This document shows, one piece after another, positions 19,337-27,974 of a stretch of DNA of 64,000 nucleotides. Each line of letters starts with the position of its first letter. Position 1 is the stretch's first letter. Source of the DNA: Mycobacterium pseudokansasii (GTDB lineage: Bacteria; Actinomycetota; Actinomycetes; Mycobacteriales; Mycobacteriaceae). The notes below the pieces were generated by a model. It made no database searches and was not told the origin of the DNA. It saw only the letters and a list, made by a program, of their open reading frames with translations. Location: contig NZ_UPHU01000001.1 in NCBI RefSeq assembly GCF_900566075.1, forward strand, positions 5,890,325 through 5,954,324. The letters are read 5' to 3'. A program made the position numbers and the translations under genes.

Positions 19337-19477
19337 CGGATTCCTGCCGGATCGAGCAGGTTTCTGGTGTCCAGGACGACGGCGACGGGCCGGTCGCAGC
19401 GGCCGGGTACCCGACGCCGGTGTCGCCGCAGATCACCAGCCGGCTGTCGGCGACCAGCACGGCCAGCCCCGGCAGGT
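19337..19477 (-). pseudogene. Fused relics of a GT9 glycosyltransferase and UDP-glucose 6-dehydrogenase
   Basis: The minus strand carries LAVLVADSRLVICGDTGVG (19415-19475), the ADP-heptose-type glycosyltransferase motif (usual form LVARARLVVCGDTGVAHLA). About 20 bases on comes VAVVLDTRNLLDPAGIRAA (19337-19393), the C-terminal signature of UDP-glucose 6-dehydrogenase. Neither has the rest of its domain. The joint suggests a deletion that fused two neighbouring genes before decay. Short matches only, so moderate confidence. Confidence 0.5.
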
Positions 19478-19512
19478 CCGGCGCCCCGGCCCCCGGATTC
19501 GCACTGGGCCTG

Positions 19513-20448
19513 CTATGTCGCCAGCGGCGCGCGGGCCGGGGCCCGCCGCGAGTGGTCGAGCGTCATCCGAAACCACTGCAGCGTCCTGCTCAGCCAGCGT
19601 GATGTCGGGGCAGCGGCGCCGCGGGTCGTCGACGGCCGGCGGGCCGAATTCGATCGTTGAGTCGCTGTCGGCCAGCGCACGAACCAGCTCGGCAACCTCG
19701 AGCACGCTCAGCTCGGTGGGGTTGCCGACGTTGACCGGGCCGTTGAAGTCGCTGCGGGCCAACGCGATCAGGCCGGCCACGGTGTCGTCGACGTAGCACA
19801 GGGACCTGATCTGGGTTCCGGCGCCCGAGACGGTCAGTGGCTCACCACACAGCGCGTGCCGGCAGAACGTCGGAACCATCCGGTCGTCGTCGGCGCGCAT
19901 ACCCCGCCCGTAGGTGTTGAAGATGCGGACCACCCCGACGTCGGTCCCGTGCTTTCGCCGGTGGGCGAAAGCCAGCGCCTCCGCGTAGCGTTTGGCTTCG
20001 TCGTAGACGCTCCGCGGCCCGACGGGATTGACGTTGCCCCAATAATTTCGTGCTGCGGATGTTGCTGTGGGTCGCCGTAGACCTCGCCGCTGGACGCCAG
20101 TACCAGCCGGCCACCACCACGCTGGACGATCTCCAGAGCGGTGGCTGTGCCCTCGGATCCGGCCCGCAGCGTCGCGATCGGCAACCGTTGGTAGTCCAGC
20201 GGTGAAGCCGGTGACGCCAGAGGGAAGACGGTGTCGAAGGCGACACCGACCTTGCCGATGACCGCGGGATCGCAGATATCGCCGGGCACGAAGCGATAAC
20301 CCGGCCGTCCCCGCAGCCGGGCCGCCGCGGCCGGCGAGCTGGTGGACAGGTCGTCCAGGCTGACCACCTCGACCCCGGCCCCCGACAGTTGTTTGCACAG
20401 GCGAACGCCCAGAAAACCGGCACCGCCGGTGACCAAAACACGCGACAT
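19513..20448 (-). pseudogene. NAD-dependent sugar epimerase/UDP-glucuronate decarboxylase-like, broken
   Basis: Begins MSRVLVTGGAGFLGVRL (ATG at 20446-20448) with LASSGEVYGDPQQHPQ, then shifts frame at about 20047, where one base is missing, to continue NYWGNVNPVGPRSVYDEAKRYAEAL (YxxxK motif), RIFNTYGRGMR and RSLCYVDDTV. Near 19590 a second lesion removes part of the C-terminus, and the relic ends with RTLQWFRMTL in yet another frame. The intact form would convert nucleotide sugars for surface polysaccharide. Two lesions argue for a real pseudogene rather than a sequencing slip. Confidence 0.85.
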
Positions 20449-20530
20449 TCCAGACACCCGCGTCTGGTACCCGGGAATTCGATGATGAAACGTGTTTTGC
20501 CAGCGGGATTCCGGGGTAGTGGGCTCGGAT

Positions 20531-21421
20531 ATGGCGGTCCCTTCTGCAAGCCGGCCCCGGACTTCTTTCGTCATCGCGACGCGCGATCGGGCCGACGAGC
20601 TGTGCACCGTCCTGGAACGTCTGCTCGACACCACCGGCTGCCCGATAGTATTGGTGGACAACGCATCCCGCGACCACTCGGTGGCCGCCGCCGGCCGCGT
20701 CGCGTCCCGCTCCGGCGGTCGGTTGACCGTCATACCGCTGATCCGTAACCAGGGCGCGGTGGCCCGCAACGTCGGTGTGGCACATTGCGACACACCGTTT
20801 GTCGCGTTCTGCGACGGCGATTCCTGGTGGGCGCCCGAGGCCGTCGAGTTCGCCGAGGTGCTGTTCGACGGATATCCCAGCGTCGCGCTGTTGGCCGGCC
20901 GTACTGTCGTCTGGCCGCAGCACCGTGACGATCCGCTGGTCGACCAACTCGCCAACAGTCCGCTGGGTCGCCGCGCGGCGTTGCCCGGGCCGTCCATTCT
21001 GGGGTTCCAGGCCTGCTCGGCGCTGGTGCGCAGGGTGGCGTTCCAGGCGGTCGGCGGATTCAGCCCGCTGCTGCACTTCCGGGGCGAAGAGGCGCTACTG
21101 GCCTGGGATCTGGCCGCGCAGGGTTGGGATCTGTGCTTCTGCCGTGCGCTGGTGTCTTACCACCAGCCGTCCGCGGCGCGAAAACCGGGCCGCGTCCAGC
21201 ACGCCCGCGTGCTGCGCAACGAAATGCTCACCGCATGCCTGCGCCGGCCGGTAGACCGGTGCATCCGCGCCTCGGCTGAGCTGGCCTGGGCCGCCGCGCA
21301 CGACACCGCCCACGCCGCAGCGTTGTTCGAGGCGCTCAGTGTGCTGCCGAAGGCGCTGCGGGAGCGGCGCCGGCTGCCCGAGCCGGTCGAGCGATCGCTG
21401 CGGCTACTCGAAACACGTTGA
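20531..21421 (+). CDS. GT2-family glycosyltransferase
   Basis: 296 residues from ATG 20531. GT-A fold: TSFVIATRDRADEL, IVLVDNASRDHS, RNQGAVARNVGVAHC, and the metal/donor site FCDGDSWW (DxD-like). A later GGFSPLLHFRGEEALLAWDLAAQGW matches the ED-type acceptor motif. It transfers a sugar from a nucleotide donor at the cytoplasmic face. It diverges from the broken epimerase, 82 bases away, and appears to be the intact survivor of a decayed polysaccharide locus; GT2 and pseudogene may once have shared a promoter region. Confidence 0.9.
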   Translation: MAVPSASRPRTSFVIATRDRADELCTVLERLLDTTGCPIVLVDNASRDHSVAAAGRVASRSGGRLTVIPLIRNQGAVARNVGVAHCDTPFVAFCDGDSWWAPEAVEFAEVLFDGYPSVALLAGRTVVWPQHRDDPLVDQLANSPLGRRAALPGPSILGFQACSALVRRVAFQAVGGFSPLLHFRGEEALLAWDLAAQGWDLCFCRALVSYHQPSAARKPGRVQHARVLRNEMLTACLRRPVDRCIRASAELAWAAAHDTAHAAALFEALSVLPKALRERRRLPEPVERSLRLLETR

Positions 21422-21423
21422 GC

Positions 21424-21720
21424 AGTAACGTTCTCTGAATCGCCCGGACCTGGCGGCCATGCGTCGGGACGGCACCGCCTTGTCGTAGATGCGTTCGGTG
21501 TCGGCCGCTATCCGGTCCCAGCTATGGCGTGTGGGCGCCCGGTCCCGGCCGGAGGTGTCCAACGCTGCGCGCCGTCGCCGACGGTGCGCCACCGGCGCAG
21601 CGGCTCGTTGATCATCGTCGCCGCGCGCAGGATGTCGCCGGTGCACAGCGGGCCGGGGCGGCCCGTCCACCGGGCCACACCAGCACCGTCTTGACGTCAC
21701 GCGGCGACATGGCCAGCCAA
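21424..21720 (-). pseudogene. GT4-type glycosyltransferase C-terminal relic
   Basis: The minus strand contains HSWDRIAADTERIYDKAV (about 21478-21530), the standard last helix of GT4 enzymes (form: YSWDRIAADTERIY). Upstream of it the frame is arginine-rich and disrupted, with pieces in several frames. No GT4 donor-binding motif survives. It lies just after the GT2 gene on the opposite strand. Confidence 0.55.
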
Positions 21721-21842
21721 ATACCCTCAGGGTGATTCGCTAAACGGCTTTTTCGAGACGATTTCGCGGTCCCGCTTCCGCGTTGGACCTACCCACGGCC
21801 AACGCGGTTACCTACCCTTGAAGTGGGTATACGGGGGCGGTC

Positions 21843-22862
21843 ATGCAGGAAACCGGCGAACACGGCAACCTGCGCGGCGTGGTGGCGGTCGGCGCCTCGG
21901 CGGGCGGTGTCCAAGCGCTGCGCAGTCTCGCGTCTGGCCTGTCGCCCGACCTGCCCTACGCCTACCTGGTGACCCTGCATCTGCCGCCGCGCGCACCCAG
22001 CGTGCTGGCGCGGATCCTGGATCGCAGTGGACCCCTACCGGCCGTGCCCGCCGAGCACGGCGCTGCGCTGCAGCAGGGACACATCTATGTGGCCACGCCG
22101 GATCGTCATCTGCTGGTGAGCGAGCATCGGGTGGTGCTGTCGCAAGGGCCGACCGAAAACGGGCATCGCCCGGCGATCAACGCATTGTTTCGATCGGCGG
22201 CGCTGGCCTTCGGGCCGCGTGCCATCGGGGTGCTGTTGTCCGGGGTGCTCGACGACGGCGTGCTGGGGCTCGCGGCGATCCGCTCCCGCGGCGGCACCAC
22301 CATCGGCCAAACAGCCGGGGATGCCCTGTTTCCGTCGATGCCGACCAATGCAAGACTTGCCGGCTTGCTGGACCGTGAGGCCGCGGCCGCCGACATCGGC
22401 GCGGTCCTCAAAGAGCTGTCGCACCGGCAGAGCAAGGAGCCCACCATGGAGCCCGACGCCGCACTGGAGCTCGAGAACCGCATTGCCATGGCCGCACCTT
22501 TCTCCACCGACTTCGACACCCGGGAATTGGGCGCCGTGTCGGGCTACACCTGCCCGGACTGCCACGGATCACTGGTCTTGATCGGTGAGAGCCACTATCG
22601 CTGCCAGGTCGGCCACGCCTGGACGGCCGACGCCCTGCTGGCCGCTCGGGACGGCGAGATCGAGGGCGCGCTGTGGGTGGCGCTGCGCAGCCTGCAGGAG
22701 AAGGCCCGACTGGCGCGGACCCTGGCCGCCAAGGCCGGTCAGGGTCCGCTTTTTCAGCGCTACCTGGCCCAGGCCGAGGAGACCGAGCGGGCACTGGCCG
22801 TGCTGCACCAGCGGTTGTCGGCGGGCGGTTCCCACCGCGGTGACAATGGCGACCCCGGGTGA
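21843..22862 (+). CDS. CheB-type protein-glutamate methylesterase without receiver domain
   Basis: 339 residues. CheB catalytic domain with nucleophile Ser19 (VGASAGG), His46 (TLHLPP) and Asp138 (LLSGVLDDG). After about residue 200 comes a zinc-ribbon-like part with CPDC and C...GH, then a helical tail. There is no N-terminal response-regulator domain, as in CheB-CheR signalling fusions. It starts an operon-like run with the STAS-HATPase gene (6 bases apart) and the CheR-PAS gene. No chemoreceptor is present, so its substrate is unknown; a partner-switching role is inference. Confidence 0.85.
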   Translation: MQETGEHGNLRGVVAVGASAGGVQALRSLASGLSPDLPYAYLVTLHLPPRAPSVLARILDRSGPLPAVPAEHGAALQQGHIYVATPDRHLLVSEHRVVLSQGPTENGHRPAINALFRSAALAFGPRAIGVLLSGVLDDGVLGLAAIRSRGGTTIGQTAGDALFPSMPTNARLAGLLDREAAAADIGAVLKELSHRQSKEPTMEPDAALELENRIAMAAPFSTDFDTRELGAVSGYTCPDCHGSLVLIGESHYRCQVGHAWTADALLAARDGEIEGALWVALRSLQEKARLARTLAAKAGQGPLFQRYLAQAEETERALAVLHQRLSAGGSHRGDNGDPG

Positions 22863-22868
22863 TCGACG

Positions 22869-23639
22869 ATGACTGAGCACGACCGGCACGTGGTGGTCGG
22901 CATGCAGCGGGTGCACGACACGGTGGTCCTGGTGGTCGAGGGCGTGCTCGACAGCCTGACCTATCGCGGGCTGCGCGACGCCGTGATCAAGGCGGCGCTG
23001 GAAGAACCGCGCGCGGTGATCGTCGACGTGAACCGCCTGTCGGTGCCGTCGGCCTCCGCCTGGTCGGTGTTCACCAGTGCCCGGTGGCACGTCAGCACCT
23101 GGCCGGACGTGCCCATCCTGCTGGCCTGCGCGGACCAGCAGACGCGGCGGGTGATCACCAGCGTCGGGGTGGCGCGATACGTGCCGGCGCATCCGACCCG
23201 GGAGTCGGCGATCGGCGCGGTGGCCGACGTGTCGCTGCACGGCCGGCGGCGGAGCCGCGCCCAGCTTCCGCCGACCGCGGTCAGCGTCCGGGTGGCCCGT
23301 TCACTGATTCAGGCGTGGCTGACCGCATGGGCCAGAAGCGATCTCGCCGCCGTCGCCGCCACCGTGGCCACGGTGCTGGTCGAAAACGTGCTCGCGCACA
23401 CCGACAGCGCGCCGGTACTGGTGCTGGAGAACTACCGGGACACCGTCACCGTGGCGGTGGAGGACAACAGCCATCGTCCCGCGGTGCGACACGAAGTCGC
23501 CGGGTGCGGCGCCGAAATGCTGTCCGGCCTGTCCATCGTCGCCGCGCTCTGCCGCGCCTGGGGCAGCACACCGACCTCCTCGGGCAAGACGGTGTGGGCG
23601 CTCCTCGGCCCCGAATGCGGGCTTGGACGTCGCGAGTAG
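22869..23639 (+). CDS. STAS domain fused to HATPase (anti-sigma-type) domain
   Basis: 256 residues combining two normally separate partners. Residues about 10-110 are a STAS fold (VVLVVEGVLDSLTYRGLRDAV, VIVDVNRLSVPSASAW, with serines at the usual phosphorylation loop). Residues about 135-250 are a HATPase domain: ATVLVENVLAHTD resembles the N-box, and AEMLSGLSIVAALC and GKTVWALL are the later helix and strand. In the RsbV/RsbW system the kinase phosphorylates the STAS protein, so this fusion could regulate itself. Partner sigma factor unknown. Confidence 0.8.
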   Translation: MTEHDRHVVVGMQRVHDTVVLVVEGVLDSLTYRGLRDAVIKAALEEPRAVIVDVNRLSVPSASAWSVFTSARWHVSTWPDVPILLACADQQTRRVITSVGVARYVPAHPTRESAIGAVADVSLHGRRRSRAQLPPTAVSVRVARSLIQAWLTAWARSDLAAVAATVATVLVENVLAHTDSAPVLVLENYRDTVTVAVEDNSHRPAVRHEVAGCGAEMLSGLSIVAALCRAWGSTPTSSGKTVWALLGPECGLGRRE

Positions 23640-23685
23640 TGTTCCAGTCCGTCGGACCCCCCCACCGAATGCGGACGTCACAGCC

Positions 23686-25524
23686 ATGAACGCCACAACC
23701 GACGAGTCCTTCGAGGCCTTGTTGCGCTACATGCGGGATTCCCGCGGCTTCGACTTCACCGGTTACAAACGCACGTCGCTGATGCGCCGGGTCCGTCACC
23801 GGATGGATCAGGCCGGCTACTCCGGCTTCGACGACTACCTGGATGTCCTGCAGGCCAGCTCCGACGAATTCGCCGCCCTGTTCAACACCATCCTGATCAA
23901 CGTGACCGCCTTCTTCCGCGACCAGGAGTCCTGGGATTTCGTGCGCGCCGACGTGATTCCGCGGATGCTGGCCGAGCGCGGTCCCAACGACCCGGTCCGG
24001 GTGTGGAGCGCCGGATGCGCTTTCGGGCCGGAGGCCTACACCCTGGCCATGCTGTTGGCCGAGGCGCTGGGCGCCGACGAGTTCCGGCAACGGGTCAAGA
24101 TCTACGCCACCGACATCGACGAAGACGCACTCGCCGAGGCACGCATCGCCGCCTACGAGGCCAAGGCGGTCGAGCCGGTGCCGCCGGATCTGTTGGCCCG
24201 CTACTTCGAACAGGTCAACGGCCGCTACGTGTTTCGCAAGGATCTGCGTGGCGCCGTCATCTTCGGCCGCAACGACCTGGTCAAGGACGCGCCGATCTCC
24301 CGCGTCGACCTGCTGGTGTGCCGCAACACGCTGATGTACCTCAACGCCGAAACCCAGCGAAACGTGCTGAGCCGCTTGCATTTCGCGCTGGCACCGCAGG
24401 GCACCCTGTTCCTCGGGCACGCCGAGATGCTGCTGAGCCATGGCGATCGCTTCACCCCGCTGAACCTCAAGAACCGGATCTTCCGCAAGGCCGCCGGGCC
24501 GCACGACGTCAACCGCTACGACCCGGCGGCGGCGCTGTACGACCGCCAGAGCGACTCGTCGGGCCTGACTACGTTGCGGGACTTAGCTTTTCGCGCCGGC
24601 CCGGTGGCCCAGATAGTGGTCACCGGGGAGGACACCGTCGCCATGATCAACCAGCAGGCCGAGAAGGTGTTCGGCCTTTCGGCCGGCGACATCGGGCGGC
24701 TGCTGCGCGACCTGGAAGTGTCCTACCGGCCCGTCGAGCTGCGCGCCTACCTGGAGCAGGCCAAGGTGGAGCGCCGTCCAGCGCGGATCCAAGACGTCAA
24801 ATGGCAGCGGCCGGGCGCCGACACGGTGTGGTTCGAGATCCACGTCAACCCGCTCATCGACGCCCAGAACGGCCTGCTCGGGGTCTCGATCGTGTTCTTC
24901 GACGTCACCGCGACCCGCGCGCTGCTCGACACGGTCGTCGCGACCAACCGGCAGCTGGAGACGGCCTACGAGGAGCTGCAATCGACCAACGAGGAGCTGG
25001 AGACCACCAACGAGGAACTGCAGTCGACGGTGGAGGAGCTCGAGACCACCAACGAGGAACTGCAGTCCACCAACGAAGAACTCGAAACCATGAACGAGGA
25101 GCTGCAGTCCACCAACGACGAGCTGCACACCATCAACGACGCCCTGCGCGAACGCACTCTCGAGCTGGATGACGTGCAGAGTTTGCTGGACTCGCTGATC
25201 AACTCGGTCCGGCTGGGCATGGTCGTGGTGGACCGGGGGATGCGGGTGGTGGTGTGGAACCGCGGCAGCGAGGACTTGTGGGGGTTGCGCGCCGACGAGG
25301 CGAGGGGCTCAGAGTTGACCACGCTGGATATCGGGCTGCCGATGGAGAACCTGCGGCCATTGATCGGCAACGCCTTCGTAGACCCCGCCAGCTTCGGTGA
25401 AACGGTGCTCGATGCGGTCAACCGCCGCGGCCGCCCGGCTCGGGTACGCGTCACCTGCACCTCCTTCCGCTCGGCCGGGGACCTCATCGGCGGGGCCCTG
25501 CTGCTGATGGAGGTCGTCGGCTGA
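23686..25524 (+). CDS. CheR-type methyltransferase with PAS domains and a repeated coiled coil
   Basis: 612 residues from ATG 23686. A CheR N-terminal helical part (LMRRVRHRMDQAGYSGFDDYL), SAM-binding domain (VWSAGCAFGPEAYTLAMLLAE, IYATDIDEDAL, VDLLVCRNTLMYL), a PAS-like domain (about 305-410), a long coiled coil made of repeated EELQSTNEELETTN units (about 425-485), and a C-terminal PAS. This is the architecture of CheB/CheR-type signalling proteins, minus a kinase. It would methylate glutamates or sense a ligand and pass the signal to the upstream STAS-HATPase protein (inference). Confidence 0.88.
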   Translation: MNATTDESFEALLRYMRDSRGFDFTGYKRTSLMRRVRHRMDQAGYSGFDDYLDVLQASSDEFAALFNTILINVTAFFRDQESWDFVRADVIPRMLAERGPNDPVRVWSAGCAFGPEAYTLAMLLAEALGADEFRQRVKIYATDIDEDALAEARIAAYEAKAVEPVPPDLLARYFEQVNGRYVFRKDLRGAVIFGRNDLVKDAPISRVDLLVCRNTLMYLNAETQRNVLSRLHFALAPQGTLFLGHAEMLLSHGDRFTPLNLKNRIFRKAAGPHDVNRYDPAAALYDRQSDSSGLTTLRDLAFRAGPVAQIVVTGEDTVAMINQQAEKVFGLSAGDIGRLLRDLEVSYRPVELRAYLEQAKVERRPARIQDVKWQRPGADTVWFEIHVNPLIDAQNGLLGVSIVFFDVTATRALLDTVVATNRQLETAYEELQSTNEELETTNEELQSTVEELETTNEELQSTNEELETMNEELQSTNDELHTINDALRERTLELDDVQSLLDSLINSVRLGMVVVDRGMRVVVWNRGSEDLWGLRADEARGSELTTLDIGLPMENLRPLIGNAFVDPASFGETVLDAVNRRGRPARVRVTCTSFRSAGDLIGGALLLMEVVG

Positions 25525-25665
25525 GGGCCGCGCCGCGCGAGTCAGTCCGGAATGCGAAAACAACCCCTACCGCGGTTTCACTGCCGGCATAGCGGGTAAT
25601 CTCCGCGCGTCGCGGAGCGCCCCAAGAAACGCGGGAAGGGAGTCGCGAGGTTCGGAGGATGGCGA

Positions 25666-26874
25666 ATGAAGATCGCGATCGTCTGCGGTGACGACGTCGG
25701 CGCTGACCCGTGCGGCCCCGAGTGCGGTGGGGCCGTTGCCGGCGACTGCGGGCAGCTTTGTGCCGGGTTGGCGGCACACGGGCACGACGTCACCGCCTTC
25801 GTACGCCGCCGGTTGGCCTTCTCGGACATCGCGACCGAGCGGGGCTATCGGACCGTTGCGGTAACCGCCGGCCCGGTCGCCGCGATTCCGCCGGCACAGG
25901 TGTTGCCCTATCTGGGCGACTGGGCCGCCGAACTGGCCGCTGTGTGGTCGGCGGATCCGCCCGACGTCGTTCATGCCCTCGGATGGCTGGGGGGCCTGGC
26001 GGCCCAGCTGGCGGCGAAACGTCAACGCCTGCCGACCGTCCAGAGCTTCTATGACCTGACCACCCCGACGCAGCCGGACCGAGCCGGTCGCCATCCCGAT
26101 GGCTCCGAACGCGCCCGGCTCGAACCGCTGCTGGTTCGCAACGCGACCTGGGTCACCGCGGGCAGCAGCGACGACGTCGGCGCGCTGGCCCGGCTGCGCC
26201 GCACCCGTGCGCGGTTGTCGGTCTTGTCGGCCGGAGTCGACGTCGAACACTTCACTCCCGTGGGTCCGGCACTCGCCCGCACGGACCTGCATCGCATCGT
26301 CAGCGTCGCACCAGATCCCTCGCCGGACAGCGGCTTCGACACGACGATCCGCGCCCTTCCCACAATTCCCGCGGCGGAACTCGTCATCGCCGAAAGCGCC
26401 GCAGCCGGCTCCCGGCACCGGGAGGCTCGGCGCGCCTTGGAAAACCTCGCCGCAGAGCTGCGGGTGAGTAACCGGGTCCGCGTCGCCGGCCCGGTCGCGG
26501 CCGACGAACTGCCGGCGCTGCTGCGATCGGCGGACGTGGTCGCGTGCACGCCCCGGCAGGCACCGCGGGCCGGCGCCGCGCTGCAGGCCATGGCCAGCGG
26601 CGTCGCCGTGGTGGCGGTGTCCACCGGCGCCCTGGCCGACACCGTGGTGCACTCGGTCACCGGATTACTGGTACCGCCCGACAACCCCAGAGAGTTGGCA
26701 ATCGCTTTGAAAACCCTGCAAGGACAAACCTTTCAGTGTGCGGGAATGGGAGCCGCGGGGCGGTTGCGTGCCGTGTCGCGGTTCACGTGGGACCGCATCG
26801 CGCTCGACGCGCTGAACATCTATCGTCAGCTGAGCTCGCCGGTCGAACAGCAACCTGTGGCAAACGCCCGATAG
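25666..26874 (+). CDS. GT4-family glycosyltransferase
   Basis: 402 residues with GT-B layout: N-terminal domain (MKIAIVCGDD..., HALGWLGGLAAQLAAK, VQSFYDLT) and a C-terminal donor domain with LSAGVDVEHFTP, AGPVAADELPALLRSADVVACTP and MASGVAVVAVSTGALADTVVHSVTGLLVPP. In many retaining GT4 enzymes a Glu stands where this protein has P-R-A-G, so the donor site is atypical. It probably glycosylates a lipid or polysaccharide. It ends 31 bases before the AraC regulator on the same strand. Confidence 0.87.
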   Translation: MKIAIVCGDDVGADPCGPECGGAVAGDCGQLCAGLAAHGHDVTAFVRRRLAFSDIATERGYRTVAVTAGPVAAIPPAQVLPYLGDWAAELAAVWSADPPDVVHALGWLGGLAAQLAAKRQRLPTVQSFYDLTTPTQPDRAGRHPDGSERARLEPLLVRNATWVTAGSSDDVGALARLRRTRARLSVLSAGVDVEHFTPVGPALARTDLHRIVSVAPDPSPDSGFDTTIRALPTIPAAELVIAESAAAGSRHREARRALENLAAELRVSNRVRVAGPVAADELPALLRSADVVACTPRQAPRAGAALQAMASGVAVVAVSTGALADTVVHSVTGLLVPPDNPRELAIALKTLQGQTFQCAGMGAAGRLRAVSRFTWDRIALDALNIYRQLSSPVEQQPVANAR

Positions 26875-26905
26875 TTACGCAAATCAACTACCATCATTGT
26901 CAACC

Positions 26906-27958
26906 ATGACAAGTGTTACCGAGGACACACGGTGCCGTGCCCGTCCGCAGCTGCGTGACGCGATCCACCTTGACGGCAAGGATCGCCAGGAGCAGCAGGA
27001 CGGCCCGGCCGCGGTGCGCCACGCACACTTCCACACCGCCGACCCGGTTGCCGCCCAGAGATTCTTCACCAACGCCTATCACCCGGGCTGGCGAATCAGC
27101 GAGTTCGCCAGGGGAGCGACTATCACCCACCGCCGGCGTGCGGCCGACCACCTCACCGTCGACGACGTGGCGATCCAGGGCCGAGTCGACTGCGAAATCC
27201 GCACGAGCGACCGCTTTGTGGTGATCCAGCCGCGCTCGGGCTCGTTGATCGCGGTCGGCGATGGCTCTCCGAACACGGACACTCCGATGCTGGCCGTCGA
27301 CGGATTTCCGCGTCTGTTGCGGCTGAACAGCGTCCGGTTCACCGTTGCCAGCATCGACGCCGAGCTGCTGCGGCAGGTCGCCGCGGGGTCACATACGCCG
27401 TTGCCGCAGCAGGTCGAGTTCCTCAGTTCCCGGCCGCGTACGCCGATGGCGGCCCGCATTTGGCGGGACGCATTCGACTACGTCACCAGCAGCTTCGCCT
27501 CCGCCGACACCGCCCGGCACCCGATCCTGGTCACCGCGGCCGCCCGACTGCTGGCCGCCGCGCTACTCGAGTGCTTTCCGTCCAACGTCACCGCGGGACC
27601 GTCGTCGGCCAACGACCCATCGGTCCCTAAGGCGTTGCAGACCGCGATGTCGTTCATTCATCGCCACGCCGCGATGAACATCGGGGTCAAGGATGTGGCG
27701 GCCGTGGTCCATCTGACGCCGCGGGCGGTGCAGTACCTGTTCCGCCAGCAGCTCGACACCACTCCCACCGAGTACCTCCGCCGGATCCGGCTGCATCGAG
27801 CCCATCAAGACCTGATCTCCGGCGACCGCTCGGTCACCACGGTCAGCGAAATCGCGCAGCGCTGGGGCTTCGCCCACACCGGCCGGTTCGCCGTGCTCTA
27901 TCGCCAAACCTACGGCGAAAGTCCGCACACCGCGCTCAAGCGCACCGCCGGCGGGTAG
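26906..27958 (+). CDS. AraC-family transcription regulator
   Basis: 350 residues. The C-terminal 100 residues carry two helix-turn-helix units: VKDVAAVVHLTPRAVQYLFRQQLDTTPTEYLRRIRL and ISEIAQRWGFAHTGRFAVLYRQTYGESP, the AraC signature. The N-terminal part resembles the AraC-binding-like domain of mycobacterial regulators that sense small molecules. I chose ATG 26906 over TTG 26897. It converges on the topoisomerase IB gene, 16 bases apart. Target genes unknown. Confidence 0.92.
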   Translation: MTSVTEDTRCRARPQLRDAIHLDGKDRQEQQDGPAAVRHAHFHTADPVAAQRFFTNAYHPGWRISEFARGATITHRRRAADHLTVDDVAIQGRVDCEIRTSDRFVVIQPRSGSLIAVGDGSPNTDTPMLAVDGFPRLLRLNSVRFTVASIDAELLRQVAAGSHTPLPQQVEFLSSRPRTPMAARIWRDAFDYVTSSFASADTARHPILVTAAARLLAAALLECFPSNVTAGPSSANDPSVPKALQTAMSFIHRHAAMNIGVKDVAAVVHLTPRAVQYLFRQQLDTTPTEYLRRIRLHRAHQDLISGDRSVTTVSEIAQRWGFAHTGRFAVLYRQTYGESPHTALKRTAGG

Positions 27959-27974
27959 CGCTCGCTTCGGCGGA

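Noticed and set aside
24955..25140. DNA repeat or CRISPR-like array in the CheR-PAS gene
   Set aside because: The repetition is explained by the coding of a heptad coiled coil (EELQSTNEELETTN) and stays in frame.
21843..25524. A true flagellar chemotaxis operon
   Set aside because: No CheA, CheW, CheY, receptor or flagellar gene is seen, and the CheB protein lacks a receiver domain.
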